A stretch of DNA of 64,000 nt from Zhouia spongiae (GCF_022760175.1 NZ_CP094326.1:2282804-2346803), one strand, 5' to 3'. Shown: positions 53,363 through 62,520, counted from the stretch's first letter. A program made the numbers and translations. The notes: a model not told the origin generated them from the letters alone.

Positions 53363-54442
53363 ATGATAACAAGTGGTTATAAATGGTATGGAACAGCCAA
53401 TGTGTTTTTAACACTATTGTGTTCTTTTTTATCATATGCTCAAAATTCAACCGATAATTTGAATTTCGGAGCTGACCTGGAACCTATTACTGAAGAAAAT
53501 TTCTTTAAAACGGCAGATTATTATAATTGGGGTGTTTCAATAATTAAAGGGAATGACGGATTGTACCATAATTTTTATTCCCGTTGGCCTAAGAAATATG
53601 GTTTTTTAAGTTGGTTGACACACTCGGAAATTGCCCATGCCACTTCAACTGATCCCTGGGGTCCGTGGACATATAAAGAAACGGTTTTAAAATCGGGCGG
53701 TTCATCACATTGGGATGCAGTAACTGCTCACAATCCAAAAATAAAGTTCTTTGATGGAAAATATTATTTGTATTATATTTCAACCAACTATGGGGAAGGA
53801 GCCATTTCTGAAAAAGAACTCATAGAAACGGCAAAAACAGGATATCGGCATCCGAATTGGTCAATCCTTAGAAACAATCAAAGGACAGGTGTAGCTGAAG
53901 CAGCAACTATAGATGGACCATGGCAAAGGAAGTCTTCGGCACTGATAGAACCTTCAGGTCCTGTTACAACCCTGACGGTAAATCCTGCCATAGCGGAAGG
54001 AGCTGATGGTTTGTATTACCTGATTATCAAGGGAGACAAACCTAATGAAAAGCGATTCATCAGAAATCAGGCAGTAGCCATAAGCAAGAAGCCGACAGGA
54101 CCATTTGAAATTCAGGATAAACCGGTAATAGACTATCTTGATACGGAAGATGTTTCGATATGGTTTGATAAAATAAGAAATAGGTTTTACGGCATTTTCC
54201 ACACTCCGGAAGGATTTATTGGTTTGATTACATCTGAAGACGGTAAGAACTGGAATAAGGCGAAACATTACCGTTTGATGCCGAAAGAGATACAGATGAA
54301 AAACGGGAGTGTTTTTAAAGCAGACAGGCTGGAACGGCCTTTTGTATATACGGATAGCAACGGACAGCCCGTTGTATTGTGTTTGGCAGCAAAGAAAGGC
54401 GCTGATGCTTATTCAGTATTCATCCCTGTCAGAAATGATTAA
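53363..54442 (+). CDS. five-bladed beta-propeller glycosidase-like protein (GH43/GH117-like)
   Basis: 359 residues with a signal peptide (LTLLCSFLSYAQ). Propeller-blade motifs recur: WGVSIIKGNDGLYHNFYSRW, HATSTDPWGPWTY, HNPKIKFFDGKYYLYYI, NPAIAEGADGLYYLIIKG and WFDKIRNRFYGIFH. This matches the GH43/GH32/GH117 clan fold, but the family cannot be fixed by eye. Candidate acids include Asp in DAVTAHNP and Glu in IAEGADG. In this locus a role in trimming a sugar other than fucose, or an alpha-L-fucose/galactose link, is possible. It is exported. Confidence 0.65.
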   Translation: MITSGYKWYGTANVFLTLLCSFLSYAQNSTDNLNFGADLEPITEENFFKTADYYNWGVSIIKGNDGLYHNFYSRWPKKYGFLSWLTHSEIAHATSTDPWGPWTYKETVLKSGGSSHWDAVTAHNPKIKFFDGKYYLYYISTNYGEGAISEKELIETAKTGYRHPNWSILRNNQRTGVAEAATIDGPWQRKSSALIEPSGPVTTLTVNPAIAEGADGLYYLIIKGDKPNEKRFIRNQAVAISKKPTGPFEIQDKPVIDYLDTEDVSIWFDKIRNRFYGIFHTPEGFIGLITSEDGKNWNKAKHYRLMPKEIQMKNGSVFKADRLERPFVYTDSNGQPVVLCLAAKKGADAYSVFIPVRND

Positions 54443-54470
54443 TTTAAGGTAAGAACAATCTAAAATATTT

Positions 54471-55253
54471 ATGAATTTAGAATTAAAAGATAAAATCATA
54501 GTGGTTACCGGAGGTTCCAAGGGTATAGGAAACGGGATCGTAAATGTACTGGCTTCAGAAGGCGCCATCCCTGTAATTGTAGGACGTAAAAAAGAGGATG
54601 CTATAAAAGCTGTCGAGCAAGTTGAGAACGATGGAGGGAAAGCAGATTATGTACTGGCCGAACTAACCGACCCGGAACAATGTAAAAAGGCTATTCAGCA
54701 AATAACAGAAAAGCACGGACGGATAGAAGGACTGGTAAATAATGCAGGGGTAAACGATGGCGTCGGACTTGAAAACGGGAATTATGAAGATTTTGTACGT
54801 TCCATTAACCGAAACCTGACCCACTATTATCTAATGGCTCATTATGCACTCCCCGAATTAAAAAAACACAAGGGAGCCATTGTGAACATCGGTTCTAAAA
54901 CCGCTGAAACAGGCCAGGGAGGAACATCGGGCTATGCATCGGCCAATGGAGGACGAAATGCAGCCACCAGGGAGTGGGCCGTAGAATTACTACCTTATGG
55001 TATTCGCGTAAATGCGGTTATTGTTGCCGAATGTTACACACCCTTATACGACAGATGGATCAAAACTTTTGATAATCCGGAAGAAAAACTGAAATCAATA
55101 ACAAGTAAGATACCTTTGGAAAAAAGAATGACCACAGCAGAGGAAATTGCCAATATGGTAACCTTTTTGTTATCACCGAAATCAAGTCACACCACCGGTC
55201 AGTTAATTTATGTAGATGGTGGATACACACATTTAGACAGATCTTTAACCTAA
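54471..55253 (+). CDS. SDR dehydrogenase, probable L-fucose dehydrogenase
   Basis: 260 residues of SDR fold with TGGSKGIGNG, NNAGVNDG and IGSKTAETGQGG. The catalytic Ser142 and Tyr155 are kept with S-x12-Y spacing, but the expected Lys four residues after Tyr is Asn159 (Y-A-S-A-N). Bacterial L-fucose dehydrogenases share the neighbouring SKTA-TGQG and REWAVEL segments, which supports oxidation of L-fucose to L-fucono-1,5-lactone. The gene immediately precedes fucP and the mutarotase. The Lys to Asn change is read directly from codon AAT and is not at a frameshift. It may be a lineage trait with another residue assisting. Confidence 0.75.
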   Translation: MNLELKDKIIVVTGGSKGIGNGIVNVLASEGAIPVIVGRKKEDAIKAVEQVENDGGKADYVLAELTDPEQCKKAIQQITEKHGRIEGLVNNAGVNDGVGLENGNYEDFVRSINRNLTHYYLMAHYALPELKKHKGAIVNIGSKTAETGQGGTSGYASANGGRNAATREWAVELLPYGIRVNAVIVAECYTPLYDRWIKTFDNPEEKLKSITSKIPLEKRMTTAEEIANMVTFLLSPKSSHTTGQLIYVDGGYTHLDRSLT

Positions 55254-55263
55254 ACGATTTACA

Positions 55264-56601
55264 ATGGAAATTAAACAAGCTACTCAAACACAAACTAACC
55301 GGGAGACAGGGAAAATACCTGTAGTTTCAAAAAAGGTACTCGTGCCTTTTATACTGATCACATCATTATTTGCTTTATGGGGTTTCGCCAATGCGGTAAC
55401 AGATCCTATGGTACAGGCTTTCAAAAAAATATTGGAACTGTCTAATTCACAAGCTGCATGGGTTCAAATGGCATTTTATGGAGGATATTTTTGTATGGCA
55501 TTGCCTGCGGCTATGTTTATGCGTAAATATTCATATAAGGTTGGGGTTTTAATAGGGTTGGCTCTCTACGCTACAGGAGCTCTTCTGTTCTATCCTGCGG
55601 CACAAACCGAAAGTTTTGTGTTTTTCTGTGTGGGATTGTATATACTGACCTTCGGACTGGCTTTTTTGGAAACGGCAGCCAATCCGTATGCACTGGCTAT
55701 GGGGGCAAAAGAAACTGCTACACAGCGCTTAAACCTGGCACAGGCATTCAATCCCGTTGGCTTGATTGCAGGGTTGTTTGTGGCTCAGCAATTTGTATTA
55801 AAGAAACTACAATCGGATGACGAAGGCTTCAGTGCCCTGGACGAAGCTTCAAAAGCTTTAAAAAGAACTACAGATCTATTAGTGATCCGCGATGCCTATG
55901 TTATTCTGGGATTGGTTATCATAGGAGTCTTTGTTTTATTCCTGGTGAGTAAGATGCCTCAGGCGAAAGATGAAAACGGAATGCCAAGTATATGGAATAC
56001 GTTTGCTGCCCTTTTTGGAAATAAAAAATATGTATTGGGAGTGTTGTCCCAGATATTGTATGTCGGGGCGCAAATTATGTGCTGGACCTATATTTATCAG
56101 TATGCAGAGGCCATTGGAATGGATAGTGTTACAGCAGGTTATTACCAGATGGGAGCCTTTATTATATTTACCGTCGGACGTGCTGTCGGTACGTATTTAC
56201 TCAGATTTATAAGTTCAGGACAGCTTTTAATGTACTTCGCCTTGTTTGCTTTGGCCTGCGTATTTGGTACTATTTGGATTCACGGGGTGATAGGTCTGTA
56301 CTGCTTGGTTGGGGTTTCATTCTTTATGTCACTAATGTTCCCGACCATTTATGGTATTGCTCTGGGCGATCTTACTGAAGAACAATCCAAAGTAGGTTCT
56401 GCCGGATTGGTTATGGCCATTGTGGGAGGAGCTTTAATGCCGAAATTACAAGGTATTATTATAGATGCAGGAGGAACAGGAGTGGCAGATACTACCATAG
56501 CCGGAGTGTCCGAAGTGAATTTCTCATTTATCTTACCTGCCATCTGTTTTGTGTTTATAGCTTATTATGGACGATTGGTACATTTAAAATATAATGACTA
56601 A
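55264..56601 (+). CDS. fucP: L-fucose:H+ symporter
   Basis: 445 residues with 12 predicted membrane helices (MFS). The start FALWGFANAVTDPMVQAFKKILELSNSQAAWVQ (read in two parts, about 25-60) and FLETAANPYALAMG are FucP hallmarks. It imports L-fucose released in the periplasm. It lies between the fucose dehydrogenase (10-nt gap) and the mutarotase (8-nt overlap), which firmly links the transport to the oxidative route. Confidence 0.92.
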   Translation: MEIKQATQTQTNRETGKIPVVSKKVLVPFILITSLFALWGFANAVTDPMVQAFKKILELSNSQAAWVQMAFYGGYFCMALPAAMFMRKYSYKVGVLIGLALYATGALLFYPAAQTESFVFFCVGLYILTFGLAFLETAANPYALAMGAKETATQRLNLAQAFNPVGLIAGLFVAQQFVLKKLQSDDEGFSALDEASKALKRTTDLLVIRDAYVILGLVIIGVFVLFLVSKMPQAKDENGMPSIWNTFAALFGNKKYVLGVLSQILYVGAQIMCWTYIYQYAEAIGMDSVTAGYYQMGAFIIFTVGRAVGTYLLRFISSGQLLMYFALFALACVFGTIWIHGVIGLYCLVGVSFFMSLMFPTIYGIALGDLTEEQSKVGSAGLVMAIVGGALMPKLQGIIIDAGGTGVADTTIAGVSEVNFSFILPAICFVFIAYYGRLVHLKYND

Positions 56602-56950
56602 AAGTATGAAACTGAAACGATACTGTCTCGCACTTGATCTTATAGACGATCCGGAGCTCATTGCGGCTTATAGGAAATATCATGAAAATGTATGGCCTGA
56701 AATCATAGCAAGTATTAAAACTTCGGGTATTGCCGAAATGGAAATATACAATACCGGTAATCGGCTTTTTATGATCATGGATGTTGATAAGACATTTTCA
56801 TTTGAACAAAAGGCTGCGAAGGATTCAAGCAACAAAAGAGTACAGGAATGGGAAAACCTTATGTGGAAATACCAAAAAGCAATACCTGTAGCAAAGCCCG
56901 GAGAGAAGTGGGTTTTGATGGATAAGATCTTTAAATTAACCAGTCAATAA
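56594..56950 (+). CDS. RhaM/DUF718-type sugar mutarotase, probably for L-fucose
   Basis: 118 residues (or 114 from an internal ATG at 56606, MKLKRYC). RYCLALDLIDDPELIAAYRKYHENVWPE, split here around the conserved His, matches L-rhamnose mutarotase, with IYNTGNRLFMIMDV and a C-terminal EKWVLMDKIFKL. It interconverts alpha and beta pyranose forms so that dehydrogenase gets its preferred anomer. Given FucP and fucose dehydrogenase next to it, L-fucose is the likely sugar; it is not the FucU fold. Confidence 0.82.
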   Translation: MTKSMKLKRYCLALDLIDDPELIAAYRKYHENVWPEIIASIKTSGIAEMEIYNTGNRLFMIMDVDKTFSFEQKAAKDSSNKRVQEWENLMWKYQKAIPVAKPGEKWVLMDKIFKLTSQ

Positions 56951-56973
56951 TACAATTCAAAGTAAAGTAAATT

Positions 56974-58695
56974 ATGAAGAAGTTAGCAGTTTTATTAATA
57001 ACCATGATAGTGGCTTCTTGTACCAATAAGTACAAAGAAGCCAAAAATACGGCATCTGATTATCAGATCATACCAAAACCGGTAACGGTAAGTTCTAAGG
57101 ATGGTAAATTTTTAGTTGATTCCGGAACTATTGTAACGGGAGATGAAACATTAAGAAACGAAGGAGAATATCTGGCACAATTGCTTACCCAGGCCGGTGG
57201 AAACCAGGTTTCTTTTGTTCCGGAAAAAACAGGGGGAAGTATTGTATATCTTAATCTGGATGATAGTATTGAAAACGAAGAAGGATACAAGATAAATGTA
57301 ACTTATAAGGAAGTTAGCGTTAGTGCAAAATCTCCGAAAGGTATTTTTTACGGAATCCAGACACTAAGACAGCTATTACCTGCGAATGCTGAAAAGCAAG
57401 CGGTTGCCGGATTGACTATTCCGGCCGTGGAGATCGTGGATAATCCGGTATATGGGTACAGGGGAATGCACTTGGATGTTGCCCGTCATTTTTTCCCGAC
57501 AGACTTTATAAAGAAGTATATCGATATCCTTGCAATGCATAAAATGAATACGTTTCACTGGCACCTAACCGAAGACCAGGGATGGAGGATAGAAATTAAA
57601 AAATACCCGAAATTAACAGAGGTGGGTGGCTATAGGAATGGAACCATAGTAGGCCATTACCCGGGAACTGAAAATGACAATAAAAAATACGGAGGTTTTT
57701 ATACTCAGGAAGAAGTAAAGGAGATCGTAAAATATGCAGCAGACAGGCATATAACCGTAATCCCGGAAATTGAGTTGCCGGGCCATAGTTCAGCTGCCAT
57801 TGCTGCTTATCCGGAATTGAGTTGTTTTCCGGAAGAACCGACAGAGGTACCCAATGGTATGATGTCTGAAAAAAGTAAAGAATTGCAGGCGAACGGCACT
57901 CCCAAAGTCGTTCAGGAATCCTGGGGAGTGTATAACGATGTGTATTGTGCCGGAAAAGAAAGAACTTTTGAATTTCTCCAGGACGTACTGGATGAGGTAA
58001 TTCCTTTATTTCCTGCCAAATATGTGCATATTGGTGGCGATGAATGCCCGAAAGCCAATTGGGAACGTTGTCCGAACTGCCAGAAAAGGATTAAAGAAGA
58101 AGGCCTTGAAAACGAACATGAACTACAATCGTATTTTATTCAACGCATTGAGAAATACCTAAATTCAAAAGGAAAGAGTATTATCGGATGGGATGAGATT
58201 TTGGAAGGCGGATTGGCTCCGAATGCAACGGTAATGTCGTGGAGAGGAGAAAAAGGAGGAATAGAATCGGCCAAGCAACACCACGATGTTATTATGACAC
58301 CAAATCATTCTTGTTATTTCGATCATTATCAATCAAAAGACAAAGAGAATGAGCCTTTGGCAATAGGAGGATTGACAACCGTACAGGATGTATACAATTA
58401 TAACCCTCACCCGAAAGAACTGACAGCCGAAGAATCAAAGTATATTTTGGGAGCACAGGCAAATGTGTGGACTGAGTATATCGGAACTACCGATTACGTT
58501 GAGTATATGATATTACCACGGATGACCGCGTTGGCTGAGGTCGTTTGGAGTAGTAATGAAAATAAAGATTGGAAAGATTTTCATTCAAGATTAGTAAACA
58601 TGAAAAGCCGGTACGATGCACTTGGGTTAAATTATGCAAAGCATGTTTTTGAAGATAATGAAAATAAAGATGAGACTGCCTCTACAGAAGAATAA
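56974..58695 (+). CDS. GH20 beta-N-acetylhexosaminidase
   Basis: 573 residues with a lipoprotein signal (LITMIVASCTNK). The N-terminal GH20b domain is followed by the barrel: YRGMHLDVARHFFP, HKMNTFHWHLTEDQGWRIEI, IPEIELPGHSSAAIAAYPEL, the catalytic Asp-Glu in VHIGGDECPKANW, and WTEYIGTTDYVEYMILPR. It removes terminal GlcNAc or GalNAc. Such sugars are rare in brown-algal fucoidan, so this gene hints at a more complex or animal-derived fucose-rich glycan. A strong hairpin terminator follows. Confidence 0.93.
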   Translation: MKKLAVLLITMIVASCTNKYKEAKNTASDYQIIPKPVTVSSKDGKFLVDSGTIVTGDETLRNEGEYLAQLLTQAGGNQVSFVPEKTGGSIVYLNLDDSIENEEGYKINVTYKEVSVSAKSPKGIFYGIQTLRQLLPANAEKQAVAGLTIPAVEIVDNPVYGYRGMHLDVARHFFPTDFIKKYIDILAMHKMNTFHWHLTEDQGWRIEIKKYPKLTEVGGYRNGTIVGHYPGTENDNKKYGGFYTQEEVKEIVKYAADRHITVIPEIELPGHSSAAIAAYPELSCFPEEPTEVPNGMMSEKSKELQANGTPKVVQESWGVYNDVYCAGKERTFEFLQDVLDEVIPLFPAKYVHIGGDECPKANWERCPNCQKRIKEEGLENEHELQSYFIQRIEKYLNSKGKSIIGWDEILEGGLAPNATVMSWRGEKGGIESAKQHHDVIMTPNHSCYFDHYQSKDKENEPLAIGGLTTVQDVYNYNPHPKELTAEESKYILGAQANVWTEYIGTTDYVEYMILPRMTALAEVVWSSNENKDWKDFHSRLVNMKSRYDALGLNYAKHVFEDNENKDETASTEE

Positions 58696-58714
58696 CAGCT
58701 ATTAAATTATTTGA

Positions 58715-58761
58715 AGGTTGGTATAAAGACCGTTTACAAGTCTTTGTACCAACCTGTTTTT
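58715..58761 (+). terminator. strong terminator or attenuator hairpin between GH20 and lactate dehydrogenase
   Basis: A 16-nt arm AGGTTGGTATAAAGAC (58715-58730) pairs with GTCTTTGTACCAACCT (58740-58755), with one mismatch, followed by GTTTTTA. The next start codon is only 14 nt further on. Confidence 0.8.
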
Positions 58762-58774
58762 ATTTACTGATATT

Positions 58775-59935
58775 ATGGGAATTAATAAAGAGATTAAAAT
58801 AGATACCAGGTATCCGTCTATAGACGATTTAAGAAATCGGGCAAAACAAAAGATTCCAAAATTTGCTTTTGAATACTTAGACGGCGGATGTAATGAAGAT
58901 GTAAATCTGCATAAAAACACATCAGAGATAAGAGATGTTGAACTATCGCCCTATTATTTGAACAAGCATACGAATTCAAATATGAAAACCGAGTTGTTCG
59001 GCCATGTTTATGATGCCCCGTTCGGAATAGCACCTGTGGGCTTACAAGGATTGATGTGGCCGAATGCACCCGAGATTCTGGCAAAATCTGCTTTCGAACA
59101 TAATATTCCTTTCATCTTAAGTACCGTAACAACGAGTAGCATTGAACGAATAGGAGAAATCACCGAAGGAAATGCCTGGTTTCAATTATACCATCCGGCT
59201 GAAAACAGATTGAGAGACGATATTTTCAAGCGGCTGGAAGCAGCAGAATACCCGGTCTTGGTGATCCTCTGCGATGTGCCTACCTTTGGTTTCAGGCCCA
59301 GGGATATAAGGAATGGTTTGGCAATGCCCCCGAAAATGTCCGTTAAAAATATTCTTCAAATACTAAAGCGCCCCCATTGGGCATACGAAACCCTCAAACA
59401 CGGACAACCTAACTTTGAAACGTTAAGACCCTATATGCCAAAAGGATTAGACTTAAAGCAGTTGGGAAAGTTTATGGATCAAACCTTTTCAGGAAGGCTG
59501 AATGAGGAAAAAATAAAACCGATCCGCGATATGTGGAAAGGAAAACTGGTTATAAAAGGTATCGCTAATGAGGAAGATGCCGAAAAGGCTATAAAGCTGG
59601 GATTAGACGGAATTATAGTGTCAAATCACGGGGGAAGACAATTAGATGCGGGCGAATCTACCATAAAGCCGTTAACGCGTATTGCTGCCAGGTATAAAGA
59701 CCAGATTAAGGTGATGATGGATAGCGGATTACGTTCAGGTCCCGACATTGCACGAACTTTAGCCAGCGGAGCTGAGTTTACTTTCCTTGGGCGGTCATTT
59801 ATGTATGGAGTCTCGGCCCTGGGTCAAAGAGGAGGGGATCACACTATTTCCCTTTTAAAAACAGAATTACAACAGGTGATGGAACAGGTTTGCTGTGAAA
59901 GCGTAACAGATTTCCCTAATCACCTTATTAAATAA
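58775..59935 (+). CDS. lldD: FMN-dependent alpha-hydroxy-acid dehydrogenase, probable L-lactate dehydrogenase
   Basis: 386 residues of the glycolate oxidase/lactate dehydrogenase family. FAFEYLDGGCNEDVNLH, FGIAPVGLQGLMWP, ILSTVTTSSIE, the active-site GIIVSNHGGRQLD (catalytic His and substrate Arg) and the FMN phosphate site DSGLRSGPDIARTLASGA, GRSFMYGV are all visible. It oxidises L-lactate to pyruvate and passes electrons to the respiratory chain. It would consume the lactate released from fucose cleavage. No fucose operon gene for lactaldehyde exists here, so lactate is the expected product. Confidence 0.8.
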   Translation: MGINKEIKIDTRYPSIDDLRNRAKQKIPKFAFEYLDGGCNEDVNLHKNTSEIRDVELSPYYLNKHTNSNMKTELFGHVYDAPFGIAPVGLQGLMWPNAPEILAKSAFEHNIPFILSTVTTSSIERIGEITEGNAWFQLYHPAENRLRDDIFKRLEAAEYPVLVILCDVPTFGFRPRDIRNGLAMPPKMSVKNILQILKRPHWAYETLKHGQPNFETLRPYMPKGLDLKQLGKFMDQTFSGRLNEEKIKPIRDMWKGKLVIKGIANEEDAEKAIKLGLDGIIVSNHGGRQLDAGESTIKPLTRIAARYKDQIKVMMDSGLRSGPDIARTLASGAEFTFLGRSFMYGVSALGQRGGDHTISLLKTELQQVMEQVCCESVTDFPNHLIK

Positions 59936-59948
59936 ATAGAATTGCTAT

Positions 59949-62504
59949 ATGATGAAGAAAAAAATTAATTTGATCGTTACCGGATTAGCATTGATCTGTT
60001 CAGTAACAATGATTTATGCGCAACGTACCGGAAATATTGTAGCGTACTTTGGTAAAGAAAAAGTAAACGAAATTAGTGAAGGCGAGCTGCTCCATGTGTT
60101 TAAAAAAGGACTGGCCCTGCAGGTACCTGGTATTGGTTTTAATTCATCTTCATTTCCTGAAGATCGGGTGTTTAACCGCTTTTTGATGAATGCGGATGTT
60201 CTGGTTAAGGCCGGCGATGTTTTTGATGTAGATTATCTGGGTAATGAAATGGTATGGCAAAAAATAGAAGTAGACAGTGCCAGCACTTTTTCTGACAGGA
60301 ATTTAAGATCTTCCTATGTATATCTTCAATATAGATCTGACAGAGAACAAATCGTACTTTTTGAAGCTTCAGGACATTCGCTGGTAACGATTAACGGTAT
60401 GCCCCATGAAGGAGATCATTATGATTTTGGATACAACCTGATCCCTGTAAAGCTAAAAAAAGGAAATAATGTATTTGTTTTAAAAGTAGGGAGGTTTCCC
60501 CGGGTGAGGGCGCGTATTCTGAAACCTCATAGCATGTTGCAGTTTACGACAAGGGATATGACCATGCCTGATTTTTTAAAGGAAGAAGAAGGCAAGACCT
60601 ACGATGGAGCTATCCGGATCATAAATGCTTCCGAAAAATGGGTTAAAGGCCTTCAGGTACATGCTACCGTTCGAGGCGGATCTGAGTCCGTAGACGTTTT
60701 AAACTTACCTCCTTTGAGTGTTTATAAAATTCCGGTAAAGATACCGGGAGTCTCCCCGTCTGCTCAGACAGATAAGGAAGATGTGAAATTAGAGCTTAAT
60801 GACGAAAAAGGAAACCTGATAGCAACACAACTGATAACACTTAACATTAAATCTAAATACAAGCACCATAAAAAGACGTTTGTAAGTAACGTTGACGGGA
60901 GTGTTCAGTATTATAGTGTTGCTCCATCGACAAGTAAAGACAGTGAACAGGCATTGTTCCTGTCGGTTCATGGTGCATCGGTGGAAGCCGTAAATCAGGC
61001 CAATGCATATCAGCAAAAAGACTGGGGGAACTTAATAGCGCCTACAAACAGACGTCCATTTGGCTTTGCGTGGGAAGATTGGGGAAGACTGGATGCACTG
61101 GAGGTGTTAAACGATGCAAAGCAGATATACAACCCCGATTCGCAACGAATATACCTGACGGGGCACTCAATGGGAGGGCACGGAACCTGGTACCTAGGAG
61201 CCACATATCCGGATCATTTTGCGGCTATCGCCCCTTGTGCCGGATATCCGGACCTGCTGGCGTACCGAGACAGTTTTAAGGAACGTATGAAATCACGTTT
61301 GGACGAAAATGATGAACGTTTTAAGCGGTTGTTCTTTGAGCCGACCCCGACCGATGTGGAGTTGATGCTGGACAGAGCAGGAACACCGAGCAGAACCCTT
61401 AAGTTAATTCGTAACTATTTACATCATGGGGTGTACATTTTACATGGTGAAATTGATAATGTGGTACCGACTTTTATTGCCAGGGACATGAGAAAGCGAC
61501 TTGGTGAATTTCATAATGATTTTACGTATTATGAATACCCTGACGGAACCCACTGGTATGGAAACCATAGCGTTGATTGGGATCCTATTTTTAATTTCTT
61601 TAAACGCAGGACAATAAAAAATGATGATGAGGTAAAGCGAATAGAATTCAGTACAGGATCTCCCGGAGTATCAGCTTCTTCCCATTATGTTACTATTCAT
61701 CAACAGCTAAAGCCGTTTGAGGTCAGTACATTTGAGTTGGAGAGAAATGATAGCCTGACAGTTACGACAGCCAATATAGCTTTGATAAGCTTCAACCTGA
61801 AAAAACTGAATTCAACAGTTGATAAGCTCAACATTGACGGGCAGGGATTTGAATTGACCGATAACGAAGAAGTCTATTTTAGAAAAGACAAAAGTACCTG
61901 GAGGGTAACAAATAAACCTGCACGTTCAGAAAAAGGACCGCACAGAAACGGAGGGTTTAAAGATGCATTTAGAAATCATGTTGTCTTTGTGTATGCTACC
62001 GGAGGAACATCAATAGCGAATGAGTGGTATTTTAACAAGGCACGATTTGATGCGGAGACTTTTTGGTATAAAGCAAACGGAAAGGTCGAGTTGATACCGG
62101 ACACCGATTTTAATTTGAAAAAATATGCCGATCGCAATGTAGTTTTATATGGAAATCATGATAATAACAGTGCCTGGAAAAAACTTTTAAAAGATAGTCC
62201 GATCCAGGTGTACAATGGGAAAATTGTTATTGATGAGAAAGAATTACCAGGAAATCAGTGGGGGAGTTATTATGTGACTTCAAGAAGGGATAGTGATTTT
62301 GCCAGTGTGGGAGTTGTAGCAGCTACCGGACAAAAAGGTATGAAGGCCATATACGAGAACCACTACCTGGTAAACGGAACTACCTTCCCGGATGTAGTCA
62401 TTTTTGATGATACCGTTTTAGAATCTGGTACTAAAGGGATTAAATGTACCGGTTTTTTCGGAAATGACTGGTCTGTTAAAAACGGGGACTTTGAATGGAA
62501 ATAG
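59949..62504 (+). CDS. large exported serine hydrolase (S9/esterase-like) with flanking beta domains
   Basis: 851 residues with a signal peptide (LALICSVTMIYAQ). The N-terminal 310 residues are mostly beta-strand without a known signature; the middle (about 330-610) is an alpha/beta hydrolase with oxyanion-region LFLSVHGAS, nucleophile Ser407 in TGHSMGGHGTW, Asp in LHGEIDNVVP and His in YPDGTHWYG. The C-terminal 240 residues form a separate domain (about 610-851). The pattern resembles prolyl-oligopeptidase-type esterases found in polysaccharide loci. It may remove acyl groups; peptidase activity is not excluded. It ends the plus-strand locus. Confidence 0.7.
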   Translation: MMKKKINLIVTGLALICSVTMIYAQRTGNIVAYFGKEKVNEISEGELLHVFKKGLALQVPGIGFNSSSFPEDRVFNRFLMNADVLVKAGDVFDVDYLGNEMVWQKIEVDSASTFSDRNLRSSYVYLQYRSDREQIVLFEASGHSLVTINGMPHEGDHYDFGYNLIPVKLKKGNNVFVLKVGRFPRVRARILKPHSMLQFTTRDMTMPDFLKEEEGKTYDGAIRIINASEKWVKGLQVHATVRGGSESVDVLNLPPLSVYKIPVKIPGVSPSAQTDKEDVKLELNDEKGNLIATQLITLNIKSKYKHHKKTFVSNVDGSVQYYSVAPSTSKDSEQALFLSVHGASVEAVNQANAYQQKDWGNLIAPTNRRPFGFAWEDWGRLDALEVLNDAKQIYNPDSQRIYLTGHSMGGHGTWYLGATYPDHFAAIAPCAGYPDLLAYRDSFKERMKSRLDENDERFKRLFFEPTPTDVELMLDRAGTPSRTLKLIRNYLHHGVYILHGEIDNVVPTFIARDMRKRLGEFHNDFTYYEYPDGTHWYGNHSVDWDPIFNFFKRRTIKNDDEVKRIEFSTGSPGVSASSHYVTIHQQLKPFEVSTFELERNDSLTVTTANIALISFNLKKLNSTVDKLNIDGQGFELTDNEEVYFRKDKSTWRVTNKPARSEKGPHRNGGFKDAFRNHVVFVYATGGTSIANEWYFNKARFDAETFWYKANGKVELIPDTDFNLKKYADRNVVLYGNHDNNSAWKKLLKDSPIQVYNGKIVIDEKELPGNQWGSYYVTSRRDSDFASVGVVAATGQKGMKAIYENHYLVNGTTFPDVVIFDDTVLESGTKGIKCTGFFGNDWSVKNGDFEWK

Positions 62505-62520
62505 TTAAATAAGAACATTA

